NCBI RefSeq assembly: GCF_030316885.1
Contig: NZ_JASZYQ010000003.1
Span: 799,687-863,686 of the forward strand
From: Variovorax jilinensis
GTDB taxonomy: Bacteria; Pseudomonadota; Gammaproteobacteria; Burkholderiales; Burkholderiaceae_C
Direction: 5' to 3'
Length of the DNA stretch: 64,000 bases
Part shown: one piece after another, positions 10,793-19,133 of the stretch
Layout: the number at the start of each line of letters is the position of its first letter
How positions within the stretch are numbered: position 1 is the stretch's first letter
The notes under the pieces: generated by a model
Seen by the model: the letters and a program-made list of their open reading frames with translations, nothing else
Databases searched by the model: none
Told to the model about the DNA's origin: nothing
Made by a program: the position numbers and the translations under genes

Positions 10793-11764
10793 TCATGGCT
10801 TCACCGCCTTGCGCGCGCCGAACCAGGTCCAGGGCCTGAGCAGCCGCTCGCGACCGACCAGCACCAGCAGCACCAGGATCAGGCCGATCCAGAACATCCA
10901 GTACTGCGGCGTGACGGTCGACAGCACGTCCTGCAGCAGCTTGAAGACGATCGCACCCGCGATGCCGCCGTAGAGCCAGCCCACGCCGCCGATCACCAGC
11001 ATCAGCATGACGTCGGCCGAGCGGTCGAAGGCCAGCACGTCGAGCGAGGCGAAGCCGGTGGTCTGGGCCAGCAGCGCACCAGCGGCGCCGGCCACGGCCG
11101 CGCCCACGGTGTAGATCACGGCCAGCCGCGAGACCACCGGGATGCCGATGGCCATCGCGCGCAGCCGGTTGTCGCGGATCGCCTTGAGCGTGGCGCCGAG
11201 CGGCGAATGCACCAGCCGGCGCATCAGCAGGAACAGCAGCAGCATCACCGAAAGCGAATACCAGGCCGCGGTGCGCCCGTAGAGGTCGAACTCGAACAGG
11301 CCGAGCACCGGACCCATGACGACGCCCTGCAGGCCGTCGGCGCCGCCGGTCAGCCAGTCGAGCTTGTTGGCCAGTTCGAGCAGCAGCAGCGCGGTGCCCA
11401 AAGTGACCATGAGCCGCGTGAGGTCGGTACCGCGCAGGATCGTGACGCTGGCGACCGCGCCGAGCATCGCCGACAGCACGATCGCGAACAACAGGCCCAC
11501 GGTGGGATCGGGCATCACGAGCTTGGCGAACAGCGCAGCGGCATAGGCGCCAAAGCCGAAGAAGGCCGCATGGCCCAGCGACACGATGCCGGTGTAGCCG
11601 AGGATCAGGTCGAGCGACATCGCGAACAGGCCGACGATCGCGATCTCGTTGATCATCAGCGCGTGCGAGGGCACGAGGAGCGGCAGCACGAAGGCCACCG
11701 CCCACATCACGAATTCGGCCGGGCGCCAGCGCGCCTTGCGCAGAAGAGGTTGCTGGAAGTCCAT
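10793..11764 (-). CDS. livM: Branched-chain amino acid-type ABC transporter permease (LivM)
   Basis: 323-aa inner-membrane permease with about nine hydrophobic segments. The family motif LDLILGYTGIVSLGHAAFFGFGAYAAAL and the ATPase-contact loop SPLGATLKAIRDNRLRAMAIGI (EAA-like) are present. The start at 11764 is set by a TGATG overlap with the end of livH. It pairs with LivH to form the membrane channel. The C-terminus WTWFGARKAVKP is cytoplasmic and basic. Confidence 0.93.
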   Translation of the reverse strand: MDFQQPLLRKARWRPAEFVMWAVAFVLPLLVPSHALMINEIAIVGLFAMSLDLILGYTGIVSLGHAAFFGFGAYAAALFAKLVMPDPTVGLLFAIVLSAMLGAVASVTILRGTDLTRLMVTLGTALLLLELANKLDWLTGGADGLQGVVMGPVLGLFEFDLYGRTAAWYSLSVMLLLFLLMRRLVHSPLGATLKAIRDNRLRAMAIGIPVVSRLAVIYTVGAAVAGAAGALLAQTTGFASLDVLAFDRSADVMLMLVIGGVGWLYGGIAGAIVFKLLQDVLSTVTPQYWMFWIGLILVLLVLVGRERLLRPWTWFGARKAVKP

Positions 11765-12636
11765 CAGCGGCCTCCCTTGCGCGTGAACAGGCCCTGCGGC
11801 CGCCACATGAGGATCAGGATCATCAGCAGGTAGACCGTGAAGGCGCCCATCTTGGGAATGAAGTACTTGCCCGCGACGTCGGCGATGCCGAGCAGCAGCG
11901 CGGCTGCGAGCGGTCCCGTGATCGACGAGGTGCCCCCCACCGAGACCACGATCAGGAAATAGATCATGTACTTGAGCGGGAAGGTCGGATCGAGCCCGAG
12001 GATCTCGGCGCCCAGCGCACCGCCCAGCCCGGCCAGGCCCGAGCCGACCGCGAAGGTCAGCAGGAACACGATGTTGACGTTGATGCCCAGGCCCGCGGCC
12101 ACGCGCGGATCGTCGACCGCTGCACGCAGCCGGCTGCCGAAGCGGGTCTTCGAGAGAATCAGTTGCAGCACCACGGTCAGCAGCGTGCAGATCGCGATGA
12201 TGAAGATGCGGTAGTGGCCCATGCCGAGCATCAGCGCACCCTCGCCGACCTCGGTGCGCCCGCGCAGCCAGTCGGGCAGGTGGATGTTCTGCTGCGAGGA
12301 ACCGACGAAATAGTCGACCGCCGCCACCGCCATGAAGGCGAGGCCGATCGAGAACAGCACCTGGTCGAGGTGCGGCTTGCCATACATCGGCCGGTACAGC
12401 GTGCGCTCGAGCAGTGCACCGGCCGCACCCACCACGACGAAGGCCAGCGGCAGGCACAGCAGGAAGGGAATGCCCAGCTTCTGCATGGCGAATACCGTGA
12501 GGTAGCCGCCGGCCATCGCGAAGGCGCCATGCGCGAGGTTGATGAAGTTCATCAACCCCAGCGTCACGGCCAGCCCGACCGCGAGCACGAACAGCAGCAT
12601 CCCATAGGCGATGCCGTCAAAAAGGATGGTCAACAT
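11764..12636 (-). CDS. livH: Branched-chain amino acid-type ABC transporter permease (LivH)
   Basis: 290-aa inner-membrane permease. The N-terminal AVGLAVTLGLMNFINLAHGAFAMAGGYL is diagnostic of LivH, and the ATPase-contact loop is SKTRFGSRLRAAVDDPRVAAGLGIN. It follows the substrate-binding-protein gene after a 169-bp gap that contains repeat copy C, and overlaps livM by one base. The repeat between the binding protein and the permeases may let the binding protein be made in excess. Confidence 0.93.
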   Translation of the reverse strand: MLTILFDGIAYGMLLFVLAVGLAVTLGLMNFINLAHGAFAMAGGYLTVFAMQKLGIPFLLCLPLAFVVVGAAGALLERTLYRPMYGKPHLDQVLFSIGLAFMAVAAVDYFVGSSQQNIHLPDWLRGRTEVGEGALMLGMGHYRIFIIAICTLLTVVLQLILSKTRFGSRLRAAVDDPRVAAGLGINVNIVFLLTFAVGSGLAGLGGALGAEILGLDPTFPLKYMIYFLIVVSVGGTSSITGPLAAALLLGIADVAGKYFIPKMGAFTVYLLMILILMWRPQGLFTRKGGR

Positions 12637-12692
12637 TTGAGCTTCTTAGCACTCGATCCTGCAATCTCGCCGCAATCGCGACACGTCGGCGC

Positions 12693-12802
12693 AGCCAATC
12701 TCTTTTCGGGAAACACCGCGGAACCGGCTTTGCCGGGCCGCTGGTGTAGCCCCCGGTAGGGGGTGGGAGCCCCGACACGAAGTGCGGGGCAACCTGGGGG
12801 CG
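12693..12802 (-). repeat. Three-hairpin dispersed intergenic element, copy C
   Basis: Reverse-strand copy beginning 3 bp after the stop of the substrate-binding-protein gene. Compared with copies A and B, the first stem is different in sequence but still paired (GCCCCG/CGGGGC around the shared CACTTCGTG core). The second is CCCCC/GGGGG around TACC. The third, CCGGC-AAA-GCCGG, is identical. It ends at GAAAAGAGATTGG. It separates livK from livH. Confidence 0.8.
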
Positions 12803-12805
12803 CGC

Positions 12806-13981
12806 TTATTTCGCCTTGCCCGGGTCCTTGACGGACTTGATGACGTCGAACTCGACGTTGTAGAGCTGGCCGTCCTTCTTCTCGACCTTGCGCAGGTACA
12901 CGTCCTGCGTGATGTCGCGGGTCTGGGCATCGATCAGCACCGGGCCGCGCGGGCTCTCGAAGACCTGGCCCTTCATCGCGGCCAGCAGCGCATCGCCGCC
13001 GCCCTGGCCCTTGGTGGTCTTGAGGCCCTCGTAGATCATGCGCATGCCGTCGTAGCCGCCGACCGCCATGAAGTTCGGGCGCATGTTCTTGTTGGCAGCC
13101 TGGAAGTCGGCCACGAACTTCTTGTTGACCGCCGACGGATGGGCCGCCGAGTAGTGGTGCGTCGTGACCACGCCGAGCGCGCCGTCGCCCATGTCGTTGA
13201 GCTGGTCGTCATCGGTCACGTCGCCGGTGGCGATGAGCTTGATGCCGGCCTTGTCCATGCCACGCTCGAGGAACTGCTTCATCACGGCCGAGCCGGCGCC
13301 CGAGGGCACGAAGACGAACAGCGCGTCCGGCTTGGCATCGCGCACCTTCTGCAGGAAAGGCGCGAAGTCGGGGTTGCGCAGCGGCACGCGCAGCTTCTCG
13401 ACCACCTTGCCGCCGTTGAGCTCGAAGCGCTCGCTGAAGAACTTCTCGGCGTCGTTGCCCGGACCGTAGTCGCTCACCAGCGTGACGACCGACTTGATGC
13501 CGTTCTTGGGCGCCCAGTCGCCCATGGCGACCGACACCTGCGGCAGCGTGAAGCTCGAGCGCAGCATGTACGGCGAAGCCTGCGTGATGCTCGACGTGGC
13601 GGCAGCCATCGTGATGGCCGGCGTCTTCGACTGCGTGGCGATCGGTGCCACGGCCAGCGCGATCGGCGTGAGGCCGAAGCCGGCGAGCACGTTCACCTTG
13701 TCGTTCACCACCAGTTCCTGCGCGATGCGCTTGGCGACGTCGGGCAGGCCGGTGTCGTCCTTGACGATCAGCTGGACCTTCTTGCCCGCGACCGTGTCGC
13801 CGTGCTGCGCCATGTAGAGCTTGGCCGCGGCCTCGATCTGGCGGCCGGTGGAGGCCTGCTGGCCGGTCATCGGCAGGATCAGGCCGATCTTGAAGGTGTT
13901 GTCCTGTGCCTGCGCAGCCAGCGGCAAGGCCAGGGCGATGGCGGTCAGGCTGGCAGCCTGGACGAGATGGCGACGACGCAT
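12806..13981 (-). CDS. livK: Liv-type ABC transporter periplasmic substrate-binding protein
   Basis: 391-aa periplasmic binding protein. The ATG at 13981 has AGGAG 7-8 bp upstream; an ATG 18 bp earlier would place that motif inside the gene. The signal peptide runs MRRRHLVQAASLTAIALALPLAAQAQ, cut near residue 26. The mature start FKIGLILPMTGQQASTGRQIEAAAKLY is the type I periplasmic binding fold used by Liv/HAAT transporters. Conserved GGYDGMRMIYEGLK lies near the C-terminus. Homologues near aromatic-degradation genes bind benzoates or phenylpropanoids, and this operon's position 178 bp downstream of an oxygenase reductase points the same way. Confidence 0.92.
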   Translation of the reverse strand: MRRRHLVQAASLTAIALALPLAAQAQDNTFKIGLILPMTGQQASTGRQIEAAAKLYMAQHGDTVAGKKVQLIVKDDTGLPDVAKRIAQELVVNDKVNVLAGFGLTPIALAVAPIATQSKTPAITMAAATSSITQASPYMLRSSFTLPQVSVAMGDWAPKNGIKSVVTLVSDYGPGNDAEKFFSERFELNGGKVVEKLRVPLRNPDFAPFLQKVRDAKPDALFVFVPSGAGSAVMKQFLERGMDKAGIKLIATGDVTDDDQLNDMGDGALGVVTTHHYSAAHPSAVNKKFVADFQAANKNMRPNFMAVGGYDGMRMIYEGLKTTKGQGGGDALLAAMKGQVFESPRGPVLIDAQTRDITQDVYLRKVEKKDGQLYNVEFDVIKSVKDPGKAK

Positions 13982-14107
13982 GGAAATCTCCTGGTTCATT
14001 GAATGCGGACCGGTGCTATTGTGACTAAATGCAAACTCGTACGGCCGTCGGCAAATCCCTAGCGCGACGACGGGGTCGACGAAAACTGCGCGATCAGCAA
14101 AACGCTC

Positions 14108-14122
14108 GCGCGATCATCGCGC
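14108..14122. promoter_or_regulatory. Inverted repeat upstream of the Liv-type operon
   Basis: GCGCGAT-C-ATCGCGC, 7-bp arms with a 1-bp centre, lies in the 178-bp gap between the reductase stop and the binding-protein start, where a separate promoter for the transporter operon could be. The regulator is unknown. Confidence 0.35.
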
Positions 14123-14159
14123 AAGCGGGAAAAGGCGCCGGCGCGACTCAAGGGCTGAC

Positions 14160-15170
14160 TCACGGGCTGTCGGGCCGCCACGCCGAGTCCAGCGTGATCG
14201 TTCCCACGGCGCGCGAGACGCAGGCGCAGATGCGCCCGCCGGCCGCCTTCTCGTGCGCACTCAGGAACACGTCGCGGTGATCGATCTCGCCGTCGACCGC
14301 GAGCACGTCCATCGCGCACAGGCCGCATTCGCCACGCCGGCAATCCCACAGCGTCTGCACGCCGGCGCCTTCGAGCGCCTCGAGCAGCGTGCTGCCGACC
14401 GGCACCTCGATCTCGAGGTCATGGCGCGGAATGCGCACCGCGAAGGCCTGGGTCGCGAGCCGGCCGCTGCTGCCGAAGGTCTCGAAGCGCAGGTCGGCCT
14501 GCGCGCGGCCGGCGTCGGCCCAGGCGCGCTTGACCGCCTCGAGCATCGGCACGGGACCGCAGGTGTAGAGCTGGCCGGCGGCGGGCAGCGCCGCGATCTC
14601 GGCGGCGAAGTCGATCGCGGCACTGCCCGTGAAGGCCTGCAGGCTGGTCGCCGGGCCCGCGGCCAGGGCCTGCTCGAGCGCCGGCAGGTAGGCCAGTTCG
14701 TCGGCGTTGCGGGCGCCGTAGAGCATGCGCACCGAGACGCCGTCGCGCGCGGCACGCGCCGCCAGCCGCTCGGCCATGTGGACCATCGGCGTGATGCCGA
14801 TGCCACCGGCCACCAGCAGGTAGCCCGGGGCCGTGAGATCGAGCCCGAAATGGCTGCGCGGCTCGCTCACCAGCAGCCGGTCGCCGGGCGCGAGCCGCCA
14901 CATCGCGAGCGAACCGCCGCGGCCGTCGTCCAGCCGCTTGACCGCGATGCGCCAGGACTGGCCGTCGGGCGCACCGACGAGCGAATAGGAACGGGTCTGC
15001 ACGCGGCCGCTGCCGGGCGCGCCGACCAGCAGCTGCACCTGCAGGTGGGCACCGGGCTCGTGGCTCGCGGCGGCGCCCGACTCGGGACGGATCTCGAACT
15101 CGCGCACGGTCGGCGTCAGGTCGCGGCAGGCCACGAGGCGGGCCGGCATCCAGTGGATATCGCTTTTCAT
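14160..15170 (-). CDS. PDR/VanB-type oxidoreductase (FMN + [2Fe-2S])
   Basis: 336-aa electron-transfer reductase for a Rieske oxygenase. An N-terminal ferredoxin-reductase-like FMN domain carries TRSYSLVGAPDG; an NAD domain carries LLVAGGIGITPMVHMAERL; the C-terminal plant-type [2Fe-2S] domain carries CRRGECGLC plus a final Cys in RICACVS. This domain order is that of phthalate dioxygenase reductase and VanB. It lies 24 bp downstream of the gntR gene and in the same operon as the Rieske oxygenase, so it should pass NADH electrons to that protein. Confidence 0.93.
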   Translation of the reverse strand: MKSDIHWMPARLVACRDLTPTVREFEIRPESGAAASHEPGAHLQVQLLVGAPGSGRVQTRSYSLVGAPDGQSWRIAVKRLDDGRGGSLAMWRLAPGDRLLVSEPRSHFGLDLTAPGYLLVAGGIGITPMVHMAERLAARAARDGVSVRMLYGARNADELAYLPALEQALAAGPATSLQAFTGSAAIDFAAEIAALPAAGQLYTCGPVPMLEAVKRAWADAGRAQADLRFETFGSSGRLATQAFAVRIPRHDLEIEVPVGSTLLEALEGAGVQTLWDCRRGECGLCAMDVLAVDGEIDHRDVFLSAHEKAAGGRICACVSRAVGTITLDSAWRPDSP

Positions 15171-15194
15171 CGGGGTCTCGGTGTCTCGTCGATC

Positions 15195-15956
15195 TCAGGC
15201 TCTGCGGCGGATCAGCTGCACGCCCGGCAGCGGATGGTTCTGCAGGCCGTGCAGCGCCTCGCGCAGGTTGCGCTGGGCGATGCGGCTGTGCTCGCGCATC
15301 AGGGCCTCGGCGCGCGAACCCTCGCGGTTCTCGATCGCGTCGAGCACCTGGCCATGCTGGTCCTGCGCGATCAGCAGCATGTCGCGCGCGGCCGGCGAAT
15401 TGGCCTGCACCACCACGAAGCCCGAGGGCGAGGCGAACGGCAGGTTGACGACGCGCTCGAGCTGCTTGGCGATCAGGGTGCTGCCCGACATCTCGGACAG
15501 CAGCCGGTGGAAGGCCTCGTTGAAGGCCACGTAGCGCGAGAAGGCGGCATCGTCGAGCGCAGGCTCGCGCAGCAGTTCGTCGATGCGCCGCAGACAGGCA
15601 CGCGCCTCGCGCAGCACCACGGGCGGTGCACCGCGCTCGGCCGCGAGCCGCGCTGCGAGGCCCTCGAGCGTGCCGCGCAGCTCGATCGCATCGGCCACGT
15701 CGCGCTCGGAGAAGGTCCGCACCGCGAAGCCGCCGTTGGGCAGGGCTTCGAGCAGGCCTTCCTGCTCGAGCCGCATCAGCGCGCTACGCACCGGCGTGCG
15801 CGAGACGCCGAGCAGCTCGGACACGGCCACCTCGGCGATGCGCGCGCCGCCCGGCAGCTCGCCGGCCAGGATCATCTCGCGCAACCGCAACTGGGCCTTG
15901 ACGGCCTGCGAGCTGCCGGCCTCGGCGGGCTCGGCGGCTGCGACCGGAGTGCTCAC
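15195..15956 (-). CDS. GntR-family (FadR/FCD subfamily) regulator
   Basis: 253-aa repressor-type regulator. An N-terminal winged helix ([47 protein letters not shown]) precedes an all-helical FCD effector domain with the metal/ligand residues of that fold (near HRLLSEM, and H/R in [11 protein letters not shown]). Start is a GTG whose last bases overlap the Rieske gene's TGA stop (GTGA), so translation is probably coupled. Lying between oxygenase and reductase genes, it most likely controls this operon through the GTATAC-type palindromes at 17.07 and 17.13 kb, in the manner of VanR. Effector unknown. Confidence 0.9.
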   Translation of the reverse strand: MSTPVAAAEPAEAGSSQAVKAQLRLREMILAGELPGGARIAEVAVSELLGVSRTPVRSALMRLEQEGLLEALPNGGFAVRTFSERDVADAIELRGTLEGLAARLAAERGAPPVVLREARACLRRIDELLREPALDDAAFSRYVAFNEAFHRLLSEMSGSTLIAKQLERVVNLPFASPSGFVVVQANSPAARDMLLIAQDQHGQVLDAIENREGSRAEALMREHSRIAQRNLREALHGLQNHPLPGVQLIRRRA

Positions 15957-17059
15957 GCCGTCACCGCCGGAACGGGCTGGATCGCGATCACGGGCTGGCG
16001 CGGCTTCTCGCGCGCCACCATGCCGTCGATCAGCCGTCGCGCCCACATCGCGCCGGCATCGATGTTGAGGTTGTAGAAGCTGTAGTCGGGACGCTCGTCC
16101 ATCGCGCGCTGCTGGGCCTCGAGCACCAGTTCGTCCTCGCGGAAGATGTTCGCCACGCCTTCGCGCAGCTGGTGCGTGAGGCGCTGCTCGCCGACGCAGT
16201 AGTTGCGCGAGAAGGCCCAGAAGTACAGGCAGGTCTTGTCGGTCTCGGGCGTGATGGTGTTGAGCACGTAGCCGTTCACGCCCTTGCTGCGGTCGCCCGC
16301 CGCACCGTCGCGCGGCACCGCGCCGCTGCCGGCCTCGGCCACGCCGACGTCGATGTTGACGGTGCATGGCGCCTCGAAACGGATGATCTGCCAGCGGTCG
16401 ACCTTGCCCTTGTAGCCGCGTGCATGGTGGATCTGGCCGGCCCAGAACGGCGGCGGATCGATGTCCTCCATCCAGCGCGTGACCGTGGCCGAGCGGTCTC
16501 CGTGGGTGGCGACGAAAGGCGCCTCCGCCACTTCTCGGTTGCCGATCGAGGAACCGTGCACGAAGGTCTCGTGCGTCAGGTCCATGAGGTTGTCGACCAC
16601 CAGCCGGTAGTCGCAGGCGACGCGGATCATCTTGCCGTCGCCGGCCCACTCGGGATCGTCGTTCCAGTGCATGTCGGGCACCAGCGCGGGATCGGCCTTG
16701 GCCGGGTCGCCGGGCCAGATCCAGACGAAGCGGTGCTTCTCGAGCACCGGGTAGGCGCGCACGCAGGCCGAGGGGTTGAGCGTCTCCTGGCTCGGCATGA
16801 AGGTGCAGCGTCCCTGGCTGTTGTAGACCAGGCCGTGGTAGCCGCAGACCACCTCGTCGCCTTCGAGCCGGCCGAGCGACAGCGGCATCAGCCGGTGCCA
16901 GCAGGCGTCCTCGAGCGCGGCGACCTGGCCGTCGCTGCGCCGGTAGAGCACCAGCTTCTGGTTGCAGATCGTGCGCGCAAGCAGGGCGTGGGAGACCTCG
17001 ACGTCGTAGGCCGCGGCATACCAGGCGTCGAGCGGAAAGGGGCTCTTGGAATCGTTCAT
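15953..17059 (-). CDS. Rieske non-haem iron oxygenase, alpha subunit (VanA-like)
   Basis: 368-aa oxygenase. Rieske [2Fe-2S] ligands are C53-x-H55 and C72-x2-H75 ([18 protein letters not shown]). The mononuclear iron site is D160-LT-H163-ETFV-H168. Length and motifs fit the VanA / toluenesulfonate-methyl-monooxygenase branch of single-subunit demethylases, which act on aromatic acids and release formaldehyde; CntA-type N-demethylases are an alternative. I chose the ATG at 17059. An in-frame ATG at 17110 would place the operator inside the gene. No clear Shine-Dalgarno sequence is visible. First gene of the oxygenase-gntR-reductase operon, divergent from the MetE-like gene. Confidence 0.92.
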   Translation of the reverse strand: MNDSKSPFPLDAWYAAAYDVEVSHALLARTICNQKLVLYRRSDGQVAALEDACWHRLMPLSLGRLEGDEVVCGYHGLVYNSQGRCTFMPSQETLNPSACVRAYPVLEKHRFVWIWPGDPAKADPALVPDMHWNDDPEWAGDGKMIRVACDYRLVVDNLMDLTHETFVHGSSIGNREVAEAPFVATHGDRSATVTRWMEDIDPPPFWAGQIHHARGYKGKVDRWQIIRFEAPCTVNIDVGVAEAGSGAVPRDGAAGDRSKGVNGYVLNTITPETDKTCLYFWAFSRNYCVGEQRLTHQLREGVANIFREDELVLEAQQRAMDERPDYSFYNLNIDAGAMWARRLIDGMVAREKPRQPVIAIQPVPAVTA

Positions 17060-17069
17060 GGGATACGTA

Positions 17070-17079
17070 ATGTATACAT
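17070..17079. promoter_or_regulatory. GntR-type operator O1
   Basis: ATGTATACAT, a perfect 10-bp palindrome with the GTATAC core seen in several GntR/VanR operators, 10 bp upstream of the Rieske start codon. A 9/10 match lies at 17134-17143. Probable site for the GntR protein encoded in the operon. Confidence 0.6.
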
Positions 17080-17112
17080 AGACACCTAAAAATCCACCGT
17101 TCTGAAGCATAT

Positions 17113-17146
17113 ATAGGGCAAACCCCTATCCGAATGTATCCATTCG
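17113..17146. promoter_or_regulatory. Divergent promoter dyads including operator O2
   Basis: Two dyads lie side by side: ATAGGG-CAAAC-CCCTAT at 17113-17129, and CGAATG-TATC-CATTCG at 17131-17146. Inside the second is ATGTATCCAT (17134-17143), one base away from O1. Spacing between the O1 and O2 centres is 64 bp, about six helical turns, which would allow looping across the divergent promoters. Confidence 0.5.
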
Positions 17147-17204
17147 ACTTCCGTCCACAGCGGCTAGGATCGAGCGTTTCATCCAGTCTCGACGGAGTTT
17201 TCCC

Positions 17205-18323
17205 ATGTCCCAGCACGCCGCCCTGCCTGCCCGTTTCGACCACGTCGGCAGTTTCCTGCGCCCCCAATACCTGCTCGAGGCGCGCGAACAGAAAGCCCAG
17301 GGCAAGATCACGCCCGAGCAGCTGCGCCAGGTCGAGGACAAGGCCATCACCGAGATCGTCCGGTTCCAGCAGGACGTCGGCCTCAAGAGCATCACCGACG
17401 GAGAGTTCCGCCGCACCTACTTCCACATCGACTTCCTCGAGCAGCTCGGCGGCGTCAAGACCGACATCCCGGTCACGATCCGCAAGCCCGACGGCACGGA
17501 AGAGCTCGCGCCCCCGGTCATGCGCGTGATCGACAAGGTCCGCCACGCCAAGAACATCCAGCTCGCCGACTTCGAGTACCTCAAGAGCCAGGTGGCGGCC
17601 GGCAACACGCCGAAGGTGACCATCCCCTCGCCCACGATGCTGCACTTCCGCGGCGGGCGCGCGGGCATCAGCCGCGAGGCCTATCCCGAGCTCGATCCCG
17701 AGTTCTACGACGACGTTGCGAAGGCCTATGGCGACGAGCTGCGCTCGCTGGCGGCGGCAGGCTGCACCTACGTGCAGATGGACGACACCAACCTCGCCTA
17801 CCTGTGCGACGAGCGCATGCGCGAGGCCGCCCGCCAGCGTGGCGACGATCCCAACGAGCTGCCGCACCGCTACGCCGCCTTCATCAACAAGGTGGTGGCG
17901 CAGAAGCCCGAAGGCATGATCCTCGCGATGCACCTGTGCCGGGGCAACTTCAAGAGCACGCACGCTGCGGCCGGCAACTACGAGCCCGTGGCCGAGGCGC
18001 TGCTCAAGGAGATGGACCTCGACGCCTACTTCCTCGAATACGACGATGCGCGTTCGGGCGACTTCCGTCCGCTGCGCTTCCTGCCCAAGGGCAAGACCGT
18101 GGTGCTGGGCCTGGTGACCACCAAGTTCGGTGAAATGGAGGACAAGGACGAGCTCAAGTCCCGCATCGAGGACGCCGCGAAGTACGTCTCGCTCGACCAG
18201 CTCGCACTGTCGCCGCAGTGCGGCTTCTCCAGCACCGTGCATGGCAACAATATCGCGGTCGAAGCCCAGCGCGCCAAGCTGCGCCTCGTGATCGAGACGG
18301 CACAGGAAGTCTGGGGAAATTAA
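17205..18323 (+). CDS. Short MetE-like (cobalamin-independent methionine synthase family) methyltransferase
   Basis: 372-aa protein made only of the catalytic (C-terminal) barrel of MetE. All four zinc ligands are present: H243 and C245 (AMHLCRGN), E278 (FLEYD) and C339 (SPQCGF). The N-terminus FDHVGSFLRPQYLLEA and SITDGEFRRTYFHIDFLE closely resemble Bacillus YxjG/YxjH, as I recall those sequences. Length is about half of full MetE. It probably moves a methyl group to a thiol such as homocysteine; the donor is unknown. GGAG lies 7 bp before the ATG. It is divergent from the Rieske operon and shares its operator region. I see no SAM riboswitch upstream. Confidence 0.88.
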   Translation: MSQHAALPARFDHVGSFLRPQYLLEAREQKAQGKITPEQLRQVEDKAITEIVRFQQDVGLKSITDGEFRRTYFHIDFLEQLGGVKTDIPVTIRKPDGTEELAPPVMRVIDKVRHAKNIQLADFEYLKSQVAAGNTPKVTIPSPTMLHFRGGRAGISREAYPELDPEFYDDVAKAYGDELRSLAAAGCTYVQMDDTNLAYLCDERMREAARQRGDDPNELPHRYAAFINKVVAQKPEGMILAMHLCRGNFKSTHAAAGNYEPVAEALLKEMDLDAYFLEYDDARSGDFRPLRFLPKGKTVVLGLVTTKFGEMEDKDELKSRIEDAAKYVSLDQLALSPQCGFSSTVHGNNIAVEAQRAKLRLVIETAQEVWGN

Positions 18324-18327
18324 GGCT

Positions 18328-18430
18328 CGCCCCCAGGTTGGCTCACTTCGTGTAGCCGCCCACCCCCGACCGGGGGCAACACCGACGGCCCGGCAAAGCC
18401 GGTTCCGTGGTGTTTCCCGAAGGGATTGAT
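18328..18430 (+). repeat. Three-hairpin dispersed intergenic element, copy B
   Basis: Begins 4 bp after the stop of the MetE-like gene and runs to the leader of the glutathione-transferase gene. Nearly identical to copy A: GGCT/AGCC around CACTTCGTG, CCCCC-GACC-GGGGG, CCGGC-AAA-GCCGG, then a tail CCGAAGGGATTG. Same orientation as the upstream gene. Confidence 0.8.
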
Positions 18431-18461
18431 CCACTGCGCGAGTGAAGTACGCTCCGAGCCC

Positions 18462-19133
18462 ATGAAGCTGTTCACCGCCCCCCTCAGCATGTTCGGCGCC
18501 AAGGTGCAGATCGCGGCGCTCGAGAAGGGCCTCGCATTCGACTGCGAGATGGTGCCCTTCGACCGCGACGACCGCTACGAGCCCAAGCATCCCGAGGTGC
18601 TGCGCGTCAATCCCAAGGGCCAGGTGCCGGTGCTGCTCGACGGCGGGCTCGCGCTGTTCGATTCGACGCAGATCTTCGAATACCTCGAAGACCGGTACCC
18701 CGAACCACCGCTCTGGCCACGCGACATCGCGGCCCGCGCGCGCGCGCGGCAGCTCGAGCTCGAATCCGACGAGGTCTTCTTCCCGCACGTCATCCGGCTC
18801 TTCGGCCTGCAGGACGCCATGCAGAGCCCGCCCGCAGTCGCCGCCTGCGAAGGCTGCGCGCGCTTCTACGAGAAGCTCGAGTCCCTGCTGGCCGATCGCG
18901 AACACCTGGCGGGCGACGCCTACTCCTTCGTCGACATCGCCTTCTACATGGCGCAGGTCTTCGCCGAGCGCAAGGGCGCGCTCATGACGGCCGCCACGCC
19001 GCGACTGCTGGCCTGGCGCGAACGCATCGGCGCGCGGGCACCGGTGCGAGAGGTGGTCCGCCCCATGATGATCTTCCTGGCCTCCAACGGCCGTCCGGTG
19101 CCCCCCCACCTGCAGCCCCTGCTCGGGCGATGA
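18462..19133 (+). CDS. Glutathione S-transferase family protein
   Basis: 223-aa cytosolic GST. An N-terminal thioredoxin-like domain (MKLFTAPLSMFGAKVQIAALEKG) has the cis-Pro motif GQVPVLLDGG and the glutathione gamma-Glu contact DSTQIFEYLEDRYPE. A C-terminal helical domain follows (LAGDAYSFVDIAFYMAQVF). The ATG at 18462 gives the correct N-terminus; a codon 36 bp earlier lies in the repeat's tail. Its stop overlaps the next gene (ATGA), so the two are co-translated. Substrate unknown. Confidence 0.9.
   Translation: MKLFTAPLSMFGAKVQIAALEKGLAFDCEMVPFDRDDRYEPKHPEVLRVNPKGQVPVLLDGGLALFDSTQIFEYLEDRYPEPPLWPRDIAARARARQLELESDEVFFPHVIRLFGLQDAMQSPPAVAACEGCARFYEKLESLLADREHLAGDAYSFVDIAFYMAQVFAERKGALMTAATPRLLAWRERIGARAPVREVVRPMMIFLASNGRPVPPHLQPLLGR

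Noticed and set aside
14029..14280. A small plus-strand gene upstream of the reductase's end
   Set aside because: It overlaps the reductase gene antisense by over 100 bp, has no ribosome-binding site and gives an Arg/Ala-rich sequence without similarity to anything I know.
17080..17204. A SAM or cobalamin riboswitch before the MetE-like gene
   Set aside because: I found short dyads but none of the conserved cores of those riboswitches. GntR operators explain the region better.
15195..19109. A 1304-codon open frame on the minus strand
   Set aside because: Only its last 254 codons (the GntR gene from GTG 15956) are real. The rest runs out of frame over the Rieske gene and antisense to the MetE-like and GST genes, and reads as low-complexity Arg/Gly/His protein, as expected in high-GC DNA.
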